Below, in pieces: positions 1 to 5,756 of a stretch of 9,871 nucleotides of DNA (position 1 is its first letter; every line of letters begins with the position of its first letter). The DNA lies in assembly GCA_913053815.1 (NCBI GenBank), contig CAJXGK010000051.1:1-9871 (forward strand). The letters run 5' to 3'. Source of the DNA: an uncultured Rhodanobacteraceae bacterium. GTDB taxonomy: Bacteria > Pseudomonadota > Gammaproteobacteria > Xanthomonadales > Rhodanobacteraceae. A model generated the notes under the pieces. That model was given only the letters and a program-made list of their open reading frames with translations. It was not told where the DNA came from and did no database searches. A program made the translations under genes and the position numbers.

Positions 1-189
1 AGCTACCTCGCTGACGTCGAACTGTTCGGACTCAATCCGCGCGGCTTTCACGCGGTCAACCTTTTGCTCCATGCGGTTAACGCCGCCCTGCTGTTTTTAC
101 TGCTCGCAAAAATGACCGGCCGCAACGCCCCCAGCGCTTGCGCCGCATCCTCGATGACCCACGTGCCACAGCTTTTGGCTATCGCATGA
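1..189 (+). CDS. C-terminally cut fragment of a TMTC/PMT-like TPR membrane protein (partial at both ends)
   Basis: Frame 1 is open from the window edge to a TGA at 187-189. Its first 40 or so residues read as a classic piece of the multi-pass membrane half of tetratricopeptide-repeat proteins related to TMTC/O-mannosyltransferase-like proteins: LFGLNPRGFHAVNLLLHAVN followed by a hydrophobic run AALLFLLLAKMTG. The consensus 'GlnP.gyH.vNlllHalna.Llf.ll' is characteristic of that group, which is thought to act in envelope protein or lipid glycosylation. After about residue 40 (base 120) the translation stops resembling the family, because from there the bases encode the DegT aminotransferase on the other strand. 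The true 5' end lies outside the window. The family is recognised by motif memory only, and the exact enzymatic role is unknown. Confidence 0.6.
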   Translation, partial: SYLADVELFGLNPRGFHAVNLLLHAVNAALLFLLLAKMTGRNAPSACAASSMTHVPQLLAIA

Positions 190-590
190 ATCCCGGCCAC
201 ATCCGTTACCCGACCGGCAAGATGGGTCGGCAGTACTGCCAGGGTATCCTGGTCACAAAGCTTTTCGAACGGCTCCGTATCAAGGTCGAAGCCACCGGCC
301 ACGACATCGCATAGCCGAATCTGCAATCCGGCCTGATGCACCGCCAATACGACCAGCGGGCAGGTATAGGCTGGAATTATCACCACTTTGCGCCGCTCAT
401 TCAGATCGGCTAGCGTGCGCAAGGCAATAAGCAGACCCGCCGTGCCGGAAGCCACCGGTAGCAATGGGAAATCTACGTCAATATACGTGGCTGCCGTGGC
501 CCCCAGGCCAGCGTTCCAGGGCGGCAGCGCATCCCGCCAGTGGGCCGGCAAACCCGCTGTAGGGGGAATCTCAAGGCCTCGGGTGATCAT
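48..590 (-). CDS. DegT/DnrJ/EryC1/StrS-type aminotransferase, N-terminal half only (3'-truncated)
   Basis: The ATG at 590-588 opens a 180-residue frame. Residues 1-155 match the N-terminal part of PLP-dependent sugar aminotransferases of the DegT/ArnB class, which transaminate nucleotide-linked keto-sugars in the cytoplasm. Visible landmarks are the substrate/PLP loop ASGTAGLLIAL (48-58), VIIPAYTCPL (70-79), and WVIEDAAQALGA (144-155), whose Asp148 would pair with the PLP pyridine nitrogen. Family members usually run to about 360-400 residues. Here the match ends at residue 155 (base 126), and the last 25 residues are antisense to the TPR membrane-protein fragment. The catalytic Lys and the C-terminal domain are missing, so the product cannot be an active enzyme as read. 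The start overlaps the end of the upstream SMR-like gene by 20 bases, which indicates an operon. It is best regarded as a truncated gene or one half of an assembly chimera. Confidence 0.75.
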   Translation of the reverse strand: MITRGLEIPPTAGLPAHWRDALPPWNAGLGATAATYIDVDFPLLPVASGTAGLLIALRTLADLNERRKVVIIPAYTCPLVVLAVHQAGLQIRLCDVVAGGFDLDTEPFEKLCDQDTLAVLPTHLAGRVTDVAGIHAIAKSCGTWVIEDAAQALGALRPVIFASSKNSRAALTAWSKRLTA

Positions 591-999
591 CGGCAGGCCG
601 CGTGGCGGCAGTGTCTACATGTTGTGAATCCGGCTTGTTCATCGCCAGCACCAGAATCCCTCCCACAATCAGCGTGCAGCCCATCAGTTCCGCCAGACTC
701 AAATGTTCGTGGAACAGCCAGGCTGAAAGCAGTACCACGCTCACTACCTGTAAATGTGAAGCGGCAAAAGCAGCCCCAACCGGGGCATGTCGCAGCAGAC
801 TCATGTAGGTCACAAAGGCGCCCAGATAGCCCAACACAGCACCATAGATCCACGGGGCCGTGGCGACCTGCAACAACCAGGACAGTGCCAATACCAGGGG
901 GGTAGCATGGTTGGCAGCCAACTTGAAACTGAGTTGCGAAAGCGTATCGAAGGTCAGCAGCAGCAGAAATCCAAACAGGTAAAAGCGTCGCATGTTCAT
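571..999 (-). CDS. SMR/EamA-type small membrane carrier, second of a pair (ArnF/ArnE-like)
   Basis: This 142-residue inner-membrane protein shows four hydrophobic segments: near residues 4-19, 32-58, 65-85 and 95-112. It carries the N-terminal motif FDTLSQLSFKLAA, which has the form DT..QL.FK and is shared with its upstream partner. The tail after residue 115 is polar. The size and layout fit small multidrug-resistance/EamA half-transporters, including the ArnE/ArnF undecaprenyl-phosphate-aminoarabinose flippase subunits. A longer upstream frame exists, but the chosen ATG at 999-997 overlaps the TGA of the preceding gene (ATGA). That is typical of translational coupling and places the start directly before the first membrane segment. 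The aminotransferase gene overlaps its 3' end. Transport of a lipid-linked sugar is inferred from neighbours, so the true substrate is unknown. Confidence 0.75.
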   Translation of the reverse strand: MNMRRFYLFGFLLLLTFDTLSQLSFKLAANHATPLVLALSWLLQVATAPWIYGAVLGYLGAFVTYMSLLRHAPVGAAFAASHLQVVSVVLLSAWLFHEHLSLAELMGCTLIVGGILVLAMNKPDSQHVDTAATRPADDHPRP

Positions 1000-1352
1000 G
1001 CTAGCCCCACTATGGCAACGCCCGCGGCAATCAGAAAAATACCCAGCAGGCACTGGCCATTGAGGCGCTCGTTGAAAATAATTCGTCCGCCTAGCAGTAC
1101 CGCCACAATATTGAGCGAGCCCAGCAGAATCCCCTCCGACAGGGGCACTAAGGAGAGAAAAACGAGCCATAAAACAAACTCAGCACAGAAAAGAATAATC
1201 CCCAACCACAGCCATGGACGCCGCGCCATGGCGCGCCAGTGACCCATTTCCCCACCCTCATCGCCATGGGCGGCGGCTGCTTTGAAAGCCAGCTGCCCCC
1301 CGGTATCGACGACCACATTGCACATCCAAACGATAAAAACTAGTGGCGACAT
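996..1352 (-). CDS. SMR/EamA-type small membrane carrier, first of a pair (ArnE/ArnF-like)
   Basis: This 118-residue protein has four hydrophobic segments, approximately residues 2-18, 47-66, 72-92 and 98-117. The VVDTGGQLAFKAAAA stretch in the first helix parallels the DT..QL.FK motif of the next gene, so the two look like paralogous halves of a heterodimeric small carrier. In the SMR superfamily such pairs assemble in the inner membrane, and ArnE/ArnF are the pair used for lipid A aminosugar export. The ATG at 1352-1350 is the only start between the upstream in-frame stop and the first membrane helix. No strong Shine-Dalgarno is visible in front of it. It is the first gene of the leftward group ending in the truncated aminotransferase. 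Assignment to the family is good, but the substrate is not known. Confidence 0.75.
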   Translation of the reverse strand: MSPLVFIVWMCNVVVDTGGQLAFKAAAAHGDEGGEMGHWRAMARRPWLWLGIILFCAEFVLWLVFLSLVPLSEGILLGSLNIVAVLLGGRIIFNERLNGQCLLGIFLIAAGVAIVGLA

Positions 1353-1494
1353 ATTGGAACCGGCAGCAGAGTTGCGTTAGTAATAACAGCTGTTCAGTAT
1401 GCGCAGGCGGGTGCGGTGCTGTCGAGGCATAGCCTTGTCCTATAAGCAATGAGTCGGGGCGGCGATCGTGTTTTCTAAAGTGTTCCCCTGCGTA

Positions 1495-2937
1495 TCAGTC
1501 GCTTCGATTTGTCTGGATCAGCTTGCTGTGGCGGATGCCATAGCTGAAATAGATCGTCAGGCCTACGACCATCCAAACCACGAAACGCCAATAAGTGATG
1601 GTCTGCAAGCCATAAATCAGGAACAGCGAAAAGCCGATGCCAAGCAGCGGCACCCACGGCACCCATGGGGTACGGAAGCGTCGCGGTAAGTCCGGTTGCC
1701 GGTAGCGCAACACAATAATTGATCCGCAGATTACGATGAAGGCACTCAAGGTACCGATATTGACCATTTCGGCCACCTCACCAATCGGCAACAGTCCTGC
1801 TATCAGCGCCGTGAACACACCGAGGATCACGGTCGGTCGATACGGCGTCTTCCAGCGCGGATGGACCCGGCTGAACCAGGCGGGCAACAGTCCGTCACGG
1901 GACAACGCAAACCAGATCCGCGCCGCCGCCAGCATGAAGGCAAACAGCACGCTGGTGATTCCGGCCACCGCTGCAACCGAAATGGCCACTTCCACCCAGC
2001 GCGCACCCACCGCCTGAAAAGCACTCGCCACCGGGGCCGCACTATTCAAGGTGGTGTAATGCACCATCCCGGTCAGCACCATCGAAATGGTTAGATACAG
2101 AGCCATGGAGATGCCCAATGAAAGCAATACCGCACGCGGCAGATCGCGTTGCGGGTTGCGAGCCTCCTCGGCCGCTGTAGTCAAGGTGTCGTAACCGAAC
2201 ACGGCGAAAAATACCACGCTGGAAGCTGCCACGACGCCTTGCCAGCCGTAGTGGCCCACCCCATCAATGATCTGCCGCGGGGGAATAAAAGGATGCCAGT
2301 TAATGGTATTGATATAGAACCCACCGGCCACAATCACCAGTGCCACCCCGGCAATCTTGATCGCCACCACCAAGGTGTTGAAGCGGGCCCCCCACTCCAT
2401 GCGCACCGTGAGCATCAGCGCAATCCCCAAAGATACCAAGGCTGCAATCACGTTGAACACATGCCCGCGTCCGGTACCGTAAGCGCCCGCCGCCCAGGCC
2501 GGGATAGGGATGCCCATGGCTTGCAGCAACACCTGCACATACCCCGACCAGCCGATGGCTACCACCCCCACGATCAGCGCATATTCAAGAATTAGATCCC
2601 AGCCTATGATCCAGGCCGTAAACTCGCCTAGTACGGCATAACCGTAGGTATAAGCACTGCCGGTCACCGGAATCAAGCTCGCAAACTCGGCATAACACAA
2701 AGCGGCCGCGGCACTAGCAATACCGGCAATCAGGAAGCTAATAACCACTGCTGGGCCGGCGTTGACGGCCGCCTGTTGCCCGGCTAGTACAAAAATACCT
2801 ACCCCGATGATGCCGCCAATACCAATTGCGGTAAGTTGCCAGATACCAAGAACACGACGAAAATCCTCGCGTTTACCCAGATCGGCCTGCAATTGCTCCA
2901 CGCTCTTGTGACGAACCAGCGCCTGTACCCAACTCAT
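1495..2937 (-). CDS. APC-superfamily amino acid permease (cationic amino acid transporter / YfnA type)
   Basis: The product is 480 residues, close to the usual bacterial CAT-type length of 460-500, with about twelve hydrophobic segments. The first helix carries the unwound substrate-binding motif AIGIGGIIGVGIFVLAG (38-53). It is followed by GPAVVISFLIAGI and the conserved ALCYAEFASLIPVTGSAYTY block (79-98), both hallmarks of APC amino acid/polyamine/organocation carriers. It should import amino acids across the inner membrane by proton symport or exchange; the specificity cannot be read. The ATG at 2937-2935 is chosen over a longer in-frame start at 3030 because a GGAG lies 8 bases upstream of it and the extra 31 residues are unlike the family. 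It is separated by 142 bases from the next leftward gene and is probably monocistronic. Confidence 0.9.
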   Translation of the reverse strand: MSWVQALVRHKSVEQLQADLGKREDFRRVLGIWQLTAIGIGGIIGVGIFVLAGQQAAVNAGPAVVISFLIAGIASAAAALCYAEFASLIPVTGSAYTYGYAVLGEFTAWIIGWDLILEYALIVGVVAIGWSGYVQVLLQAMGIPIPAWAAGAYGTGRGHVFNVIAALVSLGIALMLTVRMEWGARFNTLVVAIKIAGVALVIVAGGFYINTINWHPFIPPRQIIDGVGHYGWQGVVAASSVVFFAVFGYDTLTTAAEEARNPQRDLPRAVLLSLGISMALYLTISMVLTGMVHYTTLNSAAPVASAFQAVGARWVEVAISVAAVAGITSVLFAFMLAAARIWFALSRDGLLPAWFSRVHPRWKTPYRPTVILGVFTALIAGLLPIGEVAEMVNIGTLSAFIVICGSIIVLRYRQPDLPRRFRTPWVPWVPLLGIGFSLFLIYGLQTITYWRFVVWMVVGLTIYFSYGIRHSKLIQTNRSD

Positions 2938-3051
2938 GAGATTTCTCCAGACATGAAGCGTGGATGCTAGCAGGCCCGTCCTTGATAGACCCGGGGAAAA
3001 GGCGATGTCAGCATTGCGCCGTCTATCCATCCCGGATATCCCTCCTATTCA

Positions 3052-3080
3052 GTCATCCCGGGCGTCATCCCGGGATCCAG
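3052..3080. repeat. Tandem GTCATCCCGGG repeat, half of a dispersed-repeat-like sequence
   Basis: Two copies of GTCATCCCGGG are separated by a single C, and the second runs on into ATCCAG. The pattern GTCAT-CCCG..CGGGAT-CCAG is reminiscent of the widespread dispersed repeat GTCATTCCCGC..GCGGGAATCCAG. Read that way, it lies in inverse orientation to the element at 3208-3227. It could be a decayed repeat partner. Confidence 0.4.
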
Positions 3081-3207
3081 CGTGAGACCCCGGTAACAAA
3101 ATCGATCATCGTTTACAGGGGCAAGTCCAAGGAACCGCCTGCCCACCGTTTCATAGCAACAAGTAAAGAATGGATGCCCACTGCGTGAACATAGCCTTCT
3201 TTACTGG

Positions 3208-3227
3208 ATTCCCGCTTGCGCGGGAAT
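3208..3227. repeat. dRS3-like inverted repeat (ATTCCC-N8-GGGAAT)
   Basis: ATTCCCGC and GCGGGAAT form a perfect 8-bp stem around a TTGC loop. This matches the 20-bp dRS3 pattern ATTCCC-N8-GGGAAT described in Neisseria, and similar elements are dispersed in many beta- and gammaproteobacteria. Flanking bases (CTGG before, TGCC after) also fit the usual extended form. It lies 77 bases before the NYN start codon, so it would sit in that gene's leader or promoter region. Confidence 0.6.
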
Positions 3228-3304
3228 GCCGAGGAGATGTAACACGCCCCCATCCACCACAGCCTGTGCGATCATGTCGGTATGCCGTCGCGCGGGAATC
3301 TGCC

Positions 3305-4039
3305 ATGACCGACCTCTCCTCCCAGAAGCTGGCTGTACTGATTGATGCCGACAATGCCCAGCCGGCGATCATCGAAGGGCTACTTGTCGAAATTGCCCAG
3401 TTCGGTACCGCCCACGTTAAGCGTATTTATGGGGACTGGACCGGTACCCATCTGAAAGGCTGGAAAGAGACCCTACTGACTCATTCAATCCAGCCGATTC
3501 AGCAGTTCGGCTATACCCGTGGCAAGAACGCCACCGACTCGGCCATGCTTATCGATGCTATGGATTTGCTGTACACAGAACGCTTTGACGGCTTTTGCAT
3601 CGTCTCCAGCGACAGTGACTTTACCCGTTTGGCCGCACGAATCCGTGAAGCCGGTCTGACCGTGTATGGCTTCGGTGAAAAAAAGACTCCCGAGCCCTTT
3701 GTTGCGGCTTGCGACCGCTTCATCTACACCGAGCTGCTGCTGGAGAAACCTGAGGACGAAATGCCACGCAAGCGCTCCAGCCGTGCGGAACTGAAGCAGG
3801 ATACCCGTTTGGTCAACTTGCTGCGGAATGCTGTGGAGGCTCATGCTGATGATGCGGGTTGGGCCCACCTGGCCCCGGTGGGCAGCAATATTGCCAAGCA
3901 GGCCCCCAATTTCGACCCTCGCAACTACGGTTATCGACGTTTGCGTGACCTGGTGGAAGCCACCCAGTTGTTTGAGATCGATGAACGGGGCGAAGGTACC
4001 CAACGCATGCTCTATCTCCGTGACAAACGGTCTCGGTAA
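3305..4039 (+). CDS. NYN-domain (PIN-like) putative RNase with C-terminal LOTUS/OST-HTH-like domain
   Basis: The 244-residue product begins with KLAVLIDADNAQ (8-19), the acidic first strand of NYN/DUF88 (LabA/Limkain-type) nuclease folds. Further acidic sites follow at NATDSAMLIDAMD (76-88) and IVSSDSDFTRLA (99-110). Together D14, D16, D78, D84, D103 and D105 can supply the metal-binding set expected of a PIN-like RNase. Residues 125-142 (EKKTPEPFVAACDRFIYT) are also typical of this family. After a basic linker (155-164), residues 165-240 read as a winged-helix LOTUS/OST-HTH-like module ending NYGYRRLRDLVEATQLFEID, which binds RNA in related proteins. The ATG at 3305 is preferred over a frame running back to 3170, because conservation starts here and GGGA lies just upstream. 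It is convergent with ccdA. The RNA target is unknown. Confidence 0.85.
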   Translation: MTDLSSQKLAVLIDADNAQPAIIEGLLVEIAQFGTAHVKRIYGDWTGTHLKGWKETLLTHSIQPIQQFGYTRGKNATDSAMLIDAMDLLYTERFDGFCIVSSDSDFTRLAARIREAGLTVYGFGEKKTPEPFVAACDRFIYTELLLEKPEDEMPRKRSSRAELKQDTRLVNLLRNAVEAHADDAGWAHLAPVGSNIAKQAPNFDPRNYGYRRLRDLVEATQLFEIDERGEGTQRMLYLRDKRSR

Positions 4040-4043
4040 GTGC

Positions 4044-4079
4044 CCGTCCGGGACGGTGACCTCAACCCCGCTTACGGGG
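4044..4079. terminator. Possible weak hairpins between convergent genes
   Basis: Two short stems lie just after the NYN stop codon: CCGTC/GACGG (4044-4056) and CCCCG-CTTA-CGGGG (4066-4079). Neither is followed by a T-run on either strand, so factor-independent termination is doubtful. They occupy the 81-base gap between two convergent genes, where termination is expected. Confidence 0.25.
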
Positions 4080-4120
4080 GCTCTCACGCTGCCCGCCCCA
4101 GCAGCCCGATAGGCCGGTTG

Positions 4121-4852
4121 CTAGCCGATGCGGCCCAGGGCGGGAAAGGCAATCAGCAGCCAGGAGGCAAACTGAGTCAGGAGTCCGGTCATGATGGCCA
4201 GCCCCATGATCACGATGATCATCCCCGAGATCCGATACAACCAGACTCCGGCCCGAGCGAAACGACTCAGTCGTTGCACCAATACGCCGGTAAAGGCCGC
4301 CGTCAACATAAACGGTACGGCTAATCCTGCCGAATACACCGCAAGCAGGGTGACGGCGTTGCTGGTGGCGCCACTGGCACCGACTGTAAGTATCGCTCCC
4401 AGTACCGGGCCTATGCAGGGTGTCCAGCCAAAGGCAAACGCCACCCCGAGCACATAAGCGCTGGCCGGATTACCAACCGTGCCGCGGGTCAAAATACGGT
4501 AATCCCGCTGCAAGAAAGGTACCCGTATCAGGCCGGTCATCATCAAGCCGAATAAGACCACTAGCCCACCACCCAGCAGATTGGTGATGTCCCGGTGACT
4601 TAGTAACAGCTGGCCCAGCCAGGATGCGCTGGCTCCCATCGCAATGAAAACGCTGGAAAACCCCAGGACGAACAGGAAACTGAGGCCGATGGTAGACAGA
4701 CGCGCCACCGGCCGCTCCATGAGTTCCTCCGCTGAACGGCCCGCTACAAACGAGATGTAGCCGGGCACTAAGGGCAGAACACAAGGGGAAAGAAACGAGA
4801 TCACTCCGGCAAGAAATGCCGCCAATAATCCGATTTGGGCGATTTCGAACAA
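4121..4852 (-). CDS. ccdA: CcdA-type cytochrome c biogenesis / thiol-disulfide transmembrane protein
   Basis: This 243-residue polytopic protein has about six membrane helices and belongs to the DsbD beta-domain/CcdA family. The two family cysteines are present: C24 in FLSPCVLPLVPGYISF and C146 in AFGWTPCIGPVLGAIL, each within the expected proline-flanked signature. In this family the pair carries electrons from cytoplasmic thioredoxin across the inner membrane, to periplasmic thioredoxin-like partners for cytochrome c maturation or cysteine reduction. The start is TTG at 4852-4850, supported by an AGGA eight bases upstream and by the MFEIAQIG-like N-terminus directly before the first helix. 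No cytochrome-maturation gene is next to it. A MITE-like insertion lies 64 bases upstream of the start and may affect its promoter. Confidence 0.9.
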   Translation of the reverse strand: MFEIAQIGLLAAFLAGVISFLSPCVLPLVPGYISFVAGRSAEELMERPVARLSTIGLSFLFVLGFSSVFIAMGASASWLGQLLLSHRDITNLLGGGLVVLFGLMMTGLIRVPFLQRDYRILTRGTVGNPASAYVLGVAFAFGWTPCIGPVLGAILTVGASGATSNAVTLLAVYSAGLAVPFMLTAAFTGVLVQRLSRFARAGVWLYRISGMIIVIMGLAIMTGLLTQFASWLLIAFPALGRIG

Positions 4853-4915
4853 TCTGATATTCCTAATCTAGGATCAGACGACTGCCTACTTTTGCAGCTA
4901 CAGAACTCATTGGCT

Positions 4916-5083
4916 CTAGGAGCTTGTCGGACTTGGGAAAACGTAGCGAGGCGGCTGAAAAATCGAAGGTAGTCTTTTGATCTTTTGAGGCGAATAGGGG
5001 TTCTATTTAACGATAAAGAGCAAAAAAATGGATCGATTTTCTGTTGTCGCAGTAGGTTCTTCCCAAGTCCGACAAGCTCCTAG
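4916..5083. mobile_element. 160-bp MITE-like element with 20-bp terminal inverted repeats and CTAG target duplication
   Basis: Bases 4920-4939 read GAGCTTGTCGGACTTGGGAA, and bases 5060-5079 are the exact reverse complement. Both ends are bounded by CTAG (4916-4919 and 5080-5083), which fits a 4-bp target-site duplication. Inside the perfect repeats the arms stay loosely complementary (for example AAAATCGA at about 4959-4966 and TCGATTTT at 5033-5040), so the whole unit can fold into a long imperfect hairpin. No transposase or convincing ORF fits in 160 bp, so it would be mobilised in trans. A palindromic 4-bp target of the YTAR type and ends beginning GAGC suggest IS5-superfamily relatives. 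That family assignment is an inference, and no full-length IS is in the window. Confidence 0.75.
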
Positions 5084-5102
5084 CAATCGGTGATGACGTC
5101 GG

Positions 5103-5132
5103 CGAGTCGGTCGCTCAACGGCGACCGACTCG
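5103..5132 (-). terminator. 12-bp perfect hairpin downstream of the Met/Lys-rich gene
   Basis: CGAGTCGGTCGC (5103-5114) and GCGACCGACTCG (5121-5132) form a perfect 12-bp stem with a 6-base loop. It lies 21 bases past the stop codon of the Met/Lys-rich gene, where a terminator or mRNA 3'-stabilising hairpin is expected. No T-run follows on the minus strand, so it may not be a classical intrinsic terminator. Confidence 0.5.
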
Positions 5133-5153
5133 AAACGCACGACGCAATACGAT

Positions 5154-5564
5154 TTATTTCAAGTGTTTTACCTTGCCATGCTGGCTGGCCATTGCTCCCT
5201 TTGCCTTCCTGTGATGGTACTTAGTCATCTGTTTCTGCATACGCGCCATCATTTTCCGCATCTTAGCCATCTTTTTCATCATCTTACCTTTACCCATCAT
5301 CCCTGACATCCCCTTCTTGCCCTGCTTCATCTTGCTCTTACCCATCATCCCTGACATCCCCTTCTTGCCCTGCTTCATCTTGCTCTTGCTCATCATCCCT
5401 GACATCCCTTTCTTGCCTTGCTTCATCTTGCTTTGCGTTCCTTGGCTTGTCGAGGCCGGATGTTTGACCTGATCCTTTTGGGGGGCCGCCAACAACACCG
5501 GGGCCATAGCCATTGAAGCGACAAAAATACTTGTGATGATGATGGTTTTCGCTGAAGTGCTCAT
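5154..5564 (-). CDS. Secreted Met/Lys-rich protein with three 16-residue tandem repeats
   Basis: The 136-residue product starts with a Sec signal peptide: residues 1-27, core TIIITSIFVASMAMAPVLL, with likely cleavage after LLAA. The mature part is strongly basic. Residues 45-92 are three copies of SKMKQGKKGMSGMM(S/G)K. A Met/Lys/Arg-rich stretch follows (MMKKMAKMRKMMARMQKQM, 95-113), then a YHHRKAKG segment. I count about 25 Met and no Cys. I do not recognise a family. Clustered Met with a few His is a pattern used for periplasmic Cu(I) binding, and the DUF411 neighbour points the same way, but this is inference. The ATG at 5564-5562 is chosen over one at 5585 because AGGAGA lies six bases upstream of it. 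A terminator precedes it, so it probably has its own promoter. Confidence 0.75.
   Translation of the reverse strand: MSTSAKTIIITSIFVASMAMAPVLLAAPQKDQVKHPASTSQGTQSKMKQGKKGMSGMMSKSKMKQGKKGMSGMMGKSKMKQGKKGMSGMMGKGKMMKKMAKMRKMMARMQKQMTKYHHRKAKGAMASQHGKVKHLK
5293..5436 (-). repeat. Three tandem 48-bp repeats inside the Met/Lys-rich gene
   Basis: Units lie at 5293-5340, 5341-5388 and 5389-5436. The first two differ only at the final base, and the third has a handful of substitutions, mostly silent. The near identity of two units points to recent duplication by slippage or unequal crossing-over. The copy number may vary between strains. Confidence 0.85.
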
Positions 5565-5590
5565 AATCTTTCTCCTGTCTTGCATGAATG

Positions 5591-5616
5591 AAACCCCCGA
5601 CCGAACAGTCGGGGTT
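5591..5616 (-). terminator. Intrinsic-type terminator after the DUF411 gene
   Basis: CCCCGAC (5595-5601) and GTCGGGG (5608-5614) form a 7-bp GC-rich stem with a 6-base loop. Flanking AA/TT extend it across one bulged C. Read on the minus strand, the stem is followed by TTTCATT, a short T-rich stretch. It lies between the DUF411 gene and the Met/Lys-rich gene and would separate their transcripts. The Met/Lys gene's Shine-Dalgarno begins only about 15 bases further on. Confidence 0.55.
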
Positions 5617-5756
5617 ATGAGGGTCGGATCAAGACATCCGAATCTCTGATTACACTGGGTTCAAAACCGGTCAGCCGGTGGTTTTTCATACTGGGCCCGA
5701 GTGGCTCAAGCATGGCCAACCAAGTTGTCGGCAGCCTACCCACGATCACCAACTTA

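Larger units (their letters stand above)
2938..3304. other. 367-bp divergent intergenic region with short repeats
   Basis: This region lies between the leftward permease gene and the rightward NYN gene. It holds a tandem pair of GTCATCCCGGG units (3052-3062 and 3064-3074, the second continuing into ATCCAG). A dRS3-like hairpin follows at 3208-3227. I see no ORF with family features; open frames running through it are extensions of the flanking genes. Promoters for both genes must lie here, but no clear -35/-10 pair stands out. Confidence 0.5.

Noticed and set aside
1385..1394. AACAGCTGTT palindrome between the permease and the SMR-like genes
   Set aside because: Only 10 bp, likely by chance, with no supporting promoter context.
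3485..4087. 200-codon minus-strand open frame antisense to the NYN gene
   Set aside because: The plus-strand frame carries the NYN motifs; the antisense translation has no family features.
5293..5436. Regular repeats considered as a CRISPR array
   Set aside because: The units are contiguous 48-bp coding repeats with no unique spacers, inside an open reading frame.
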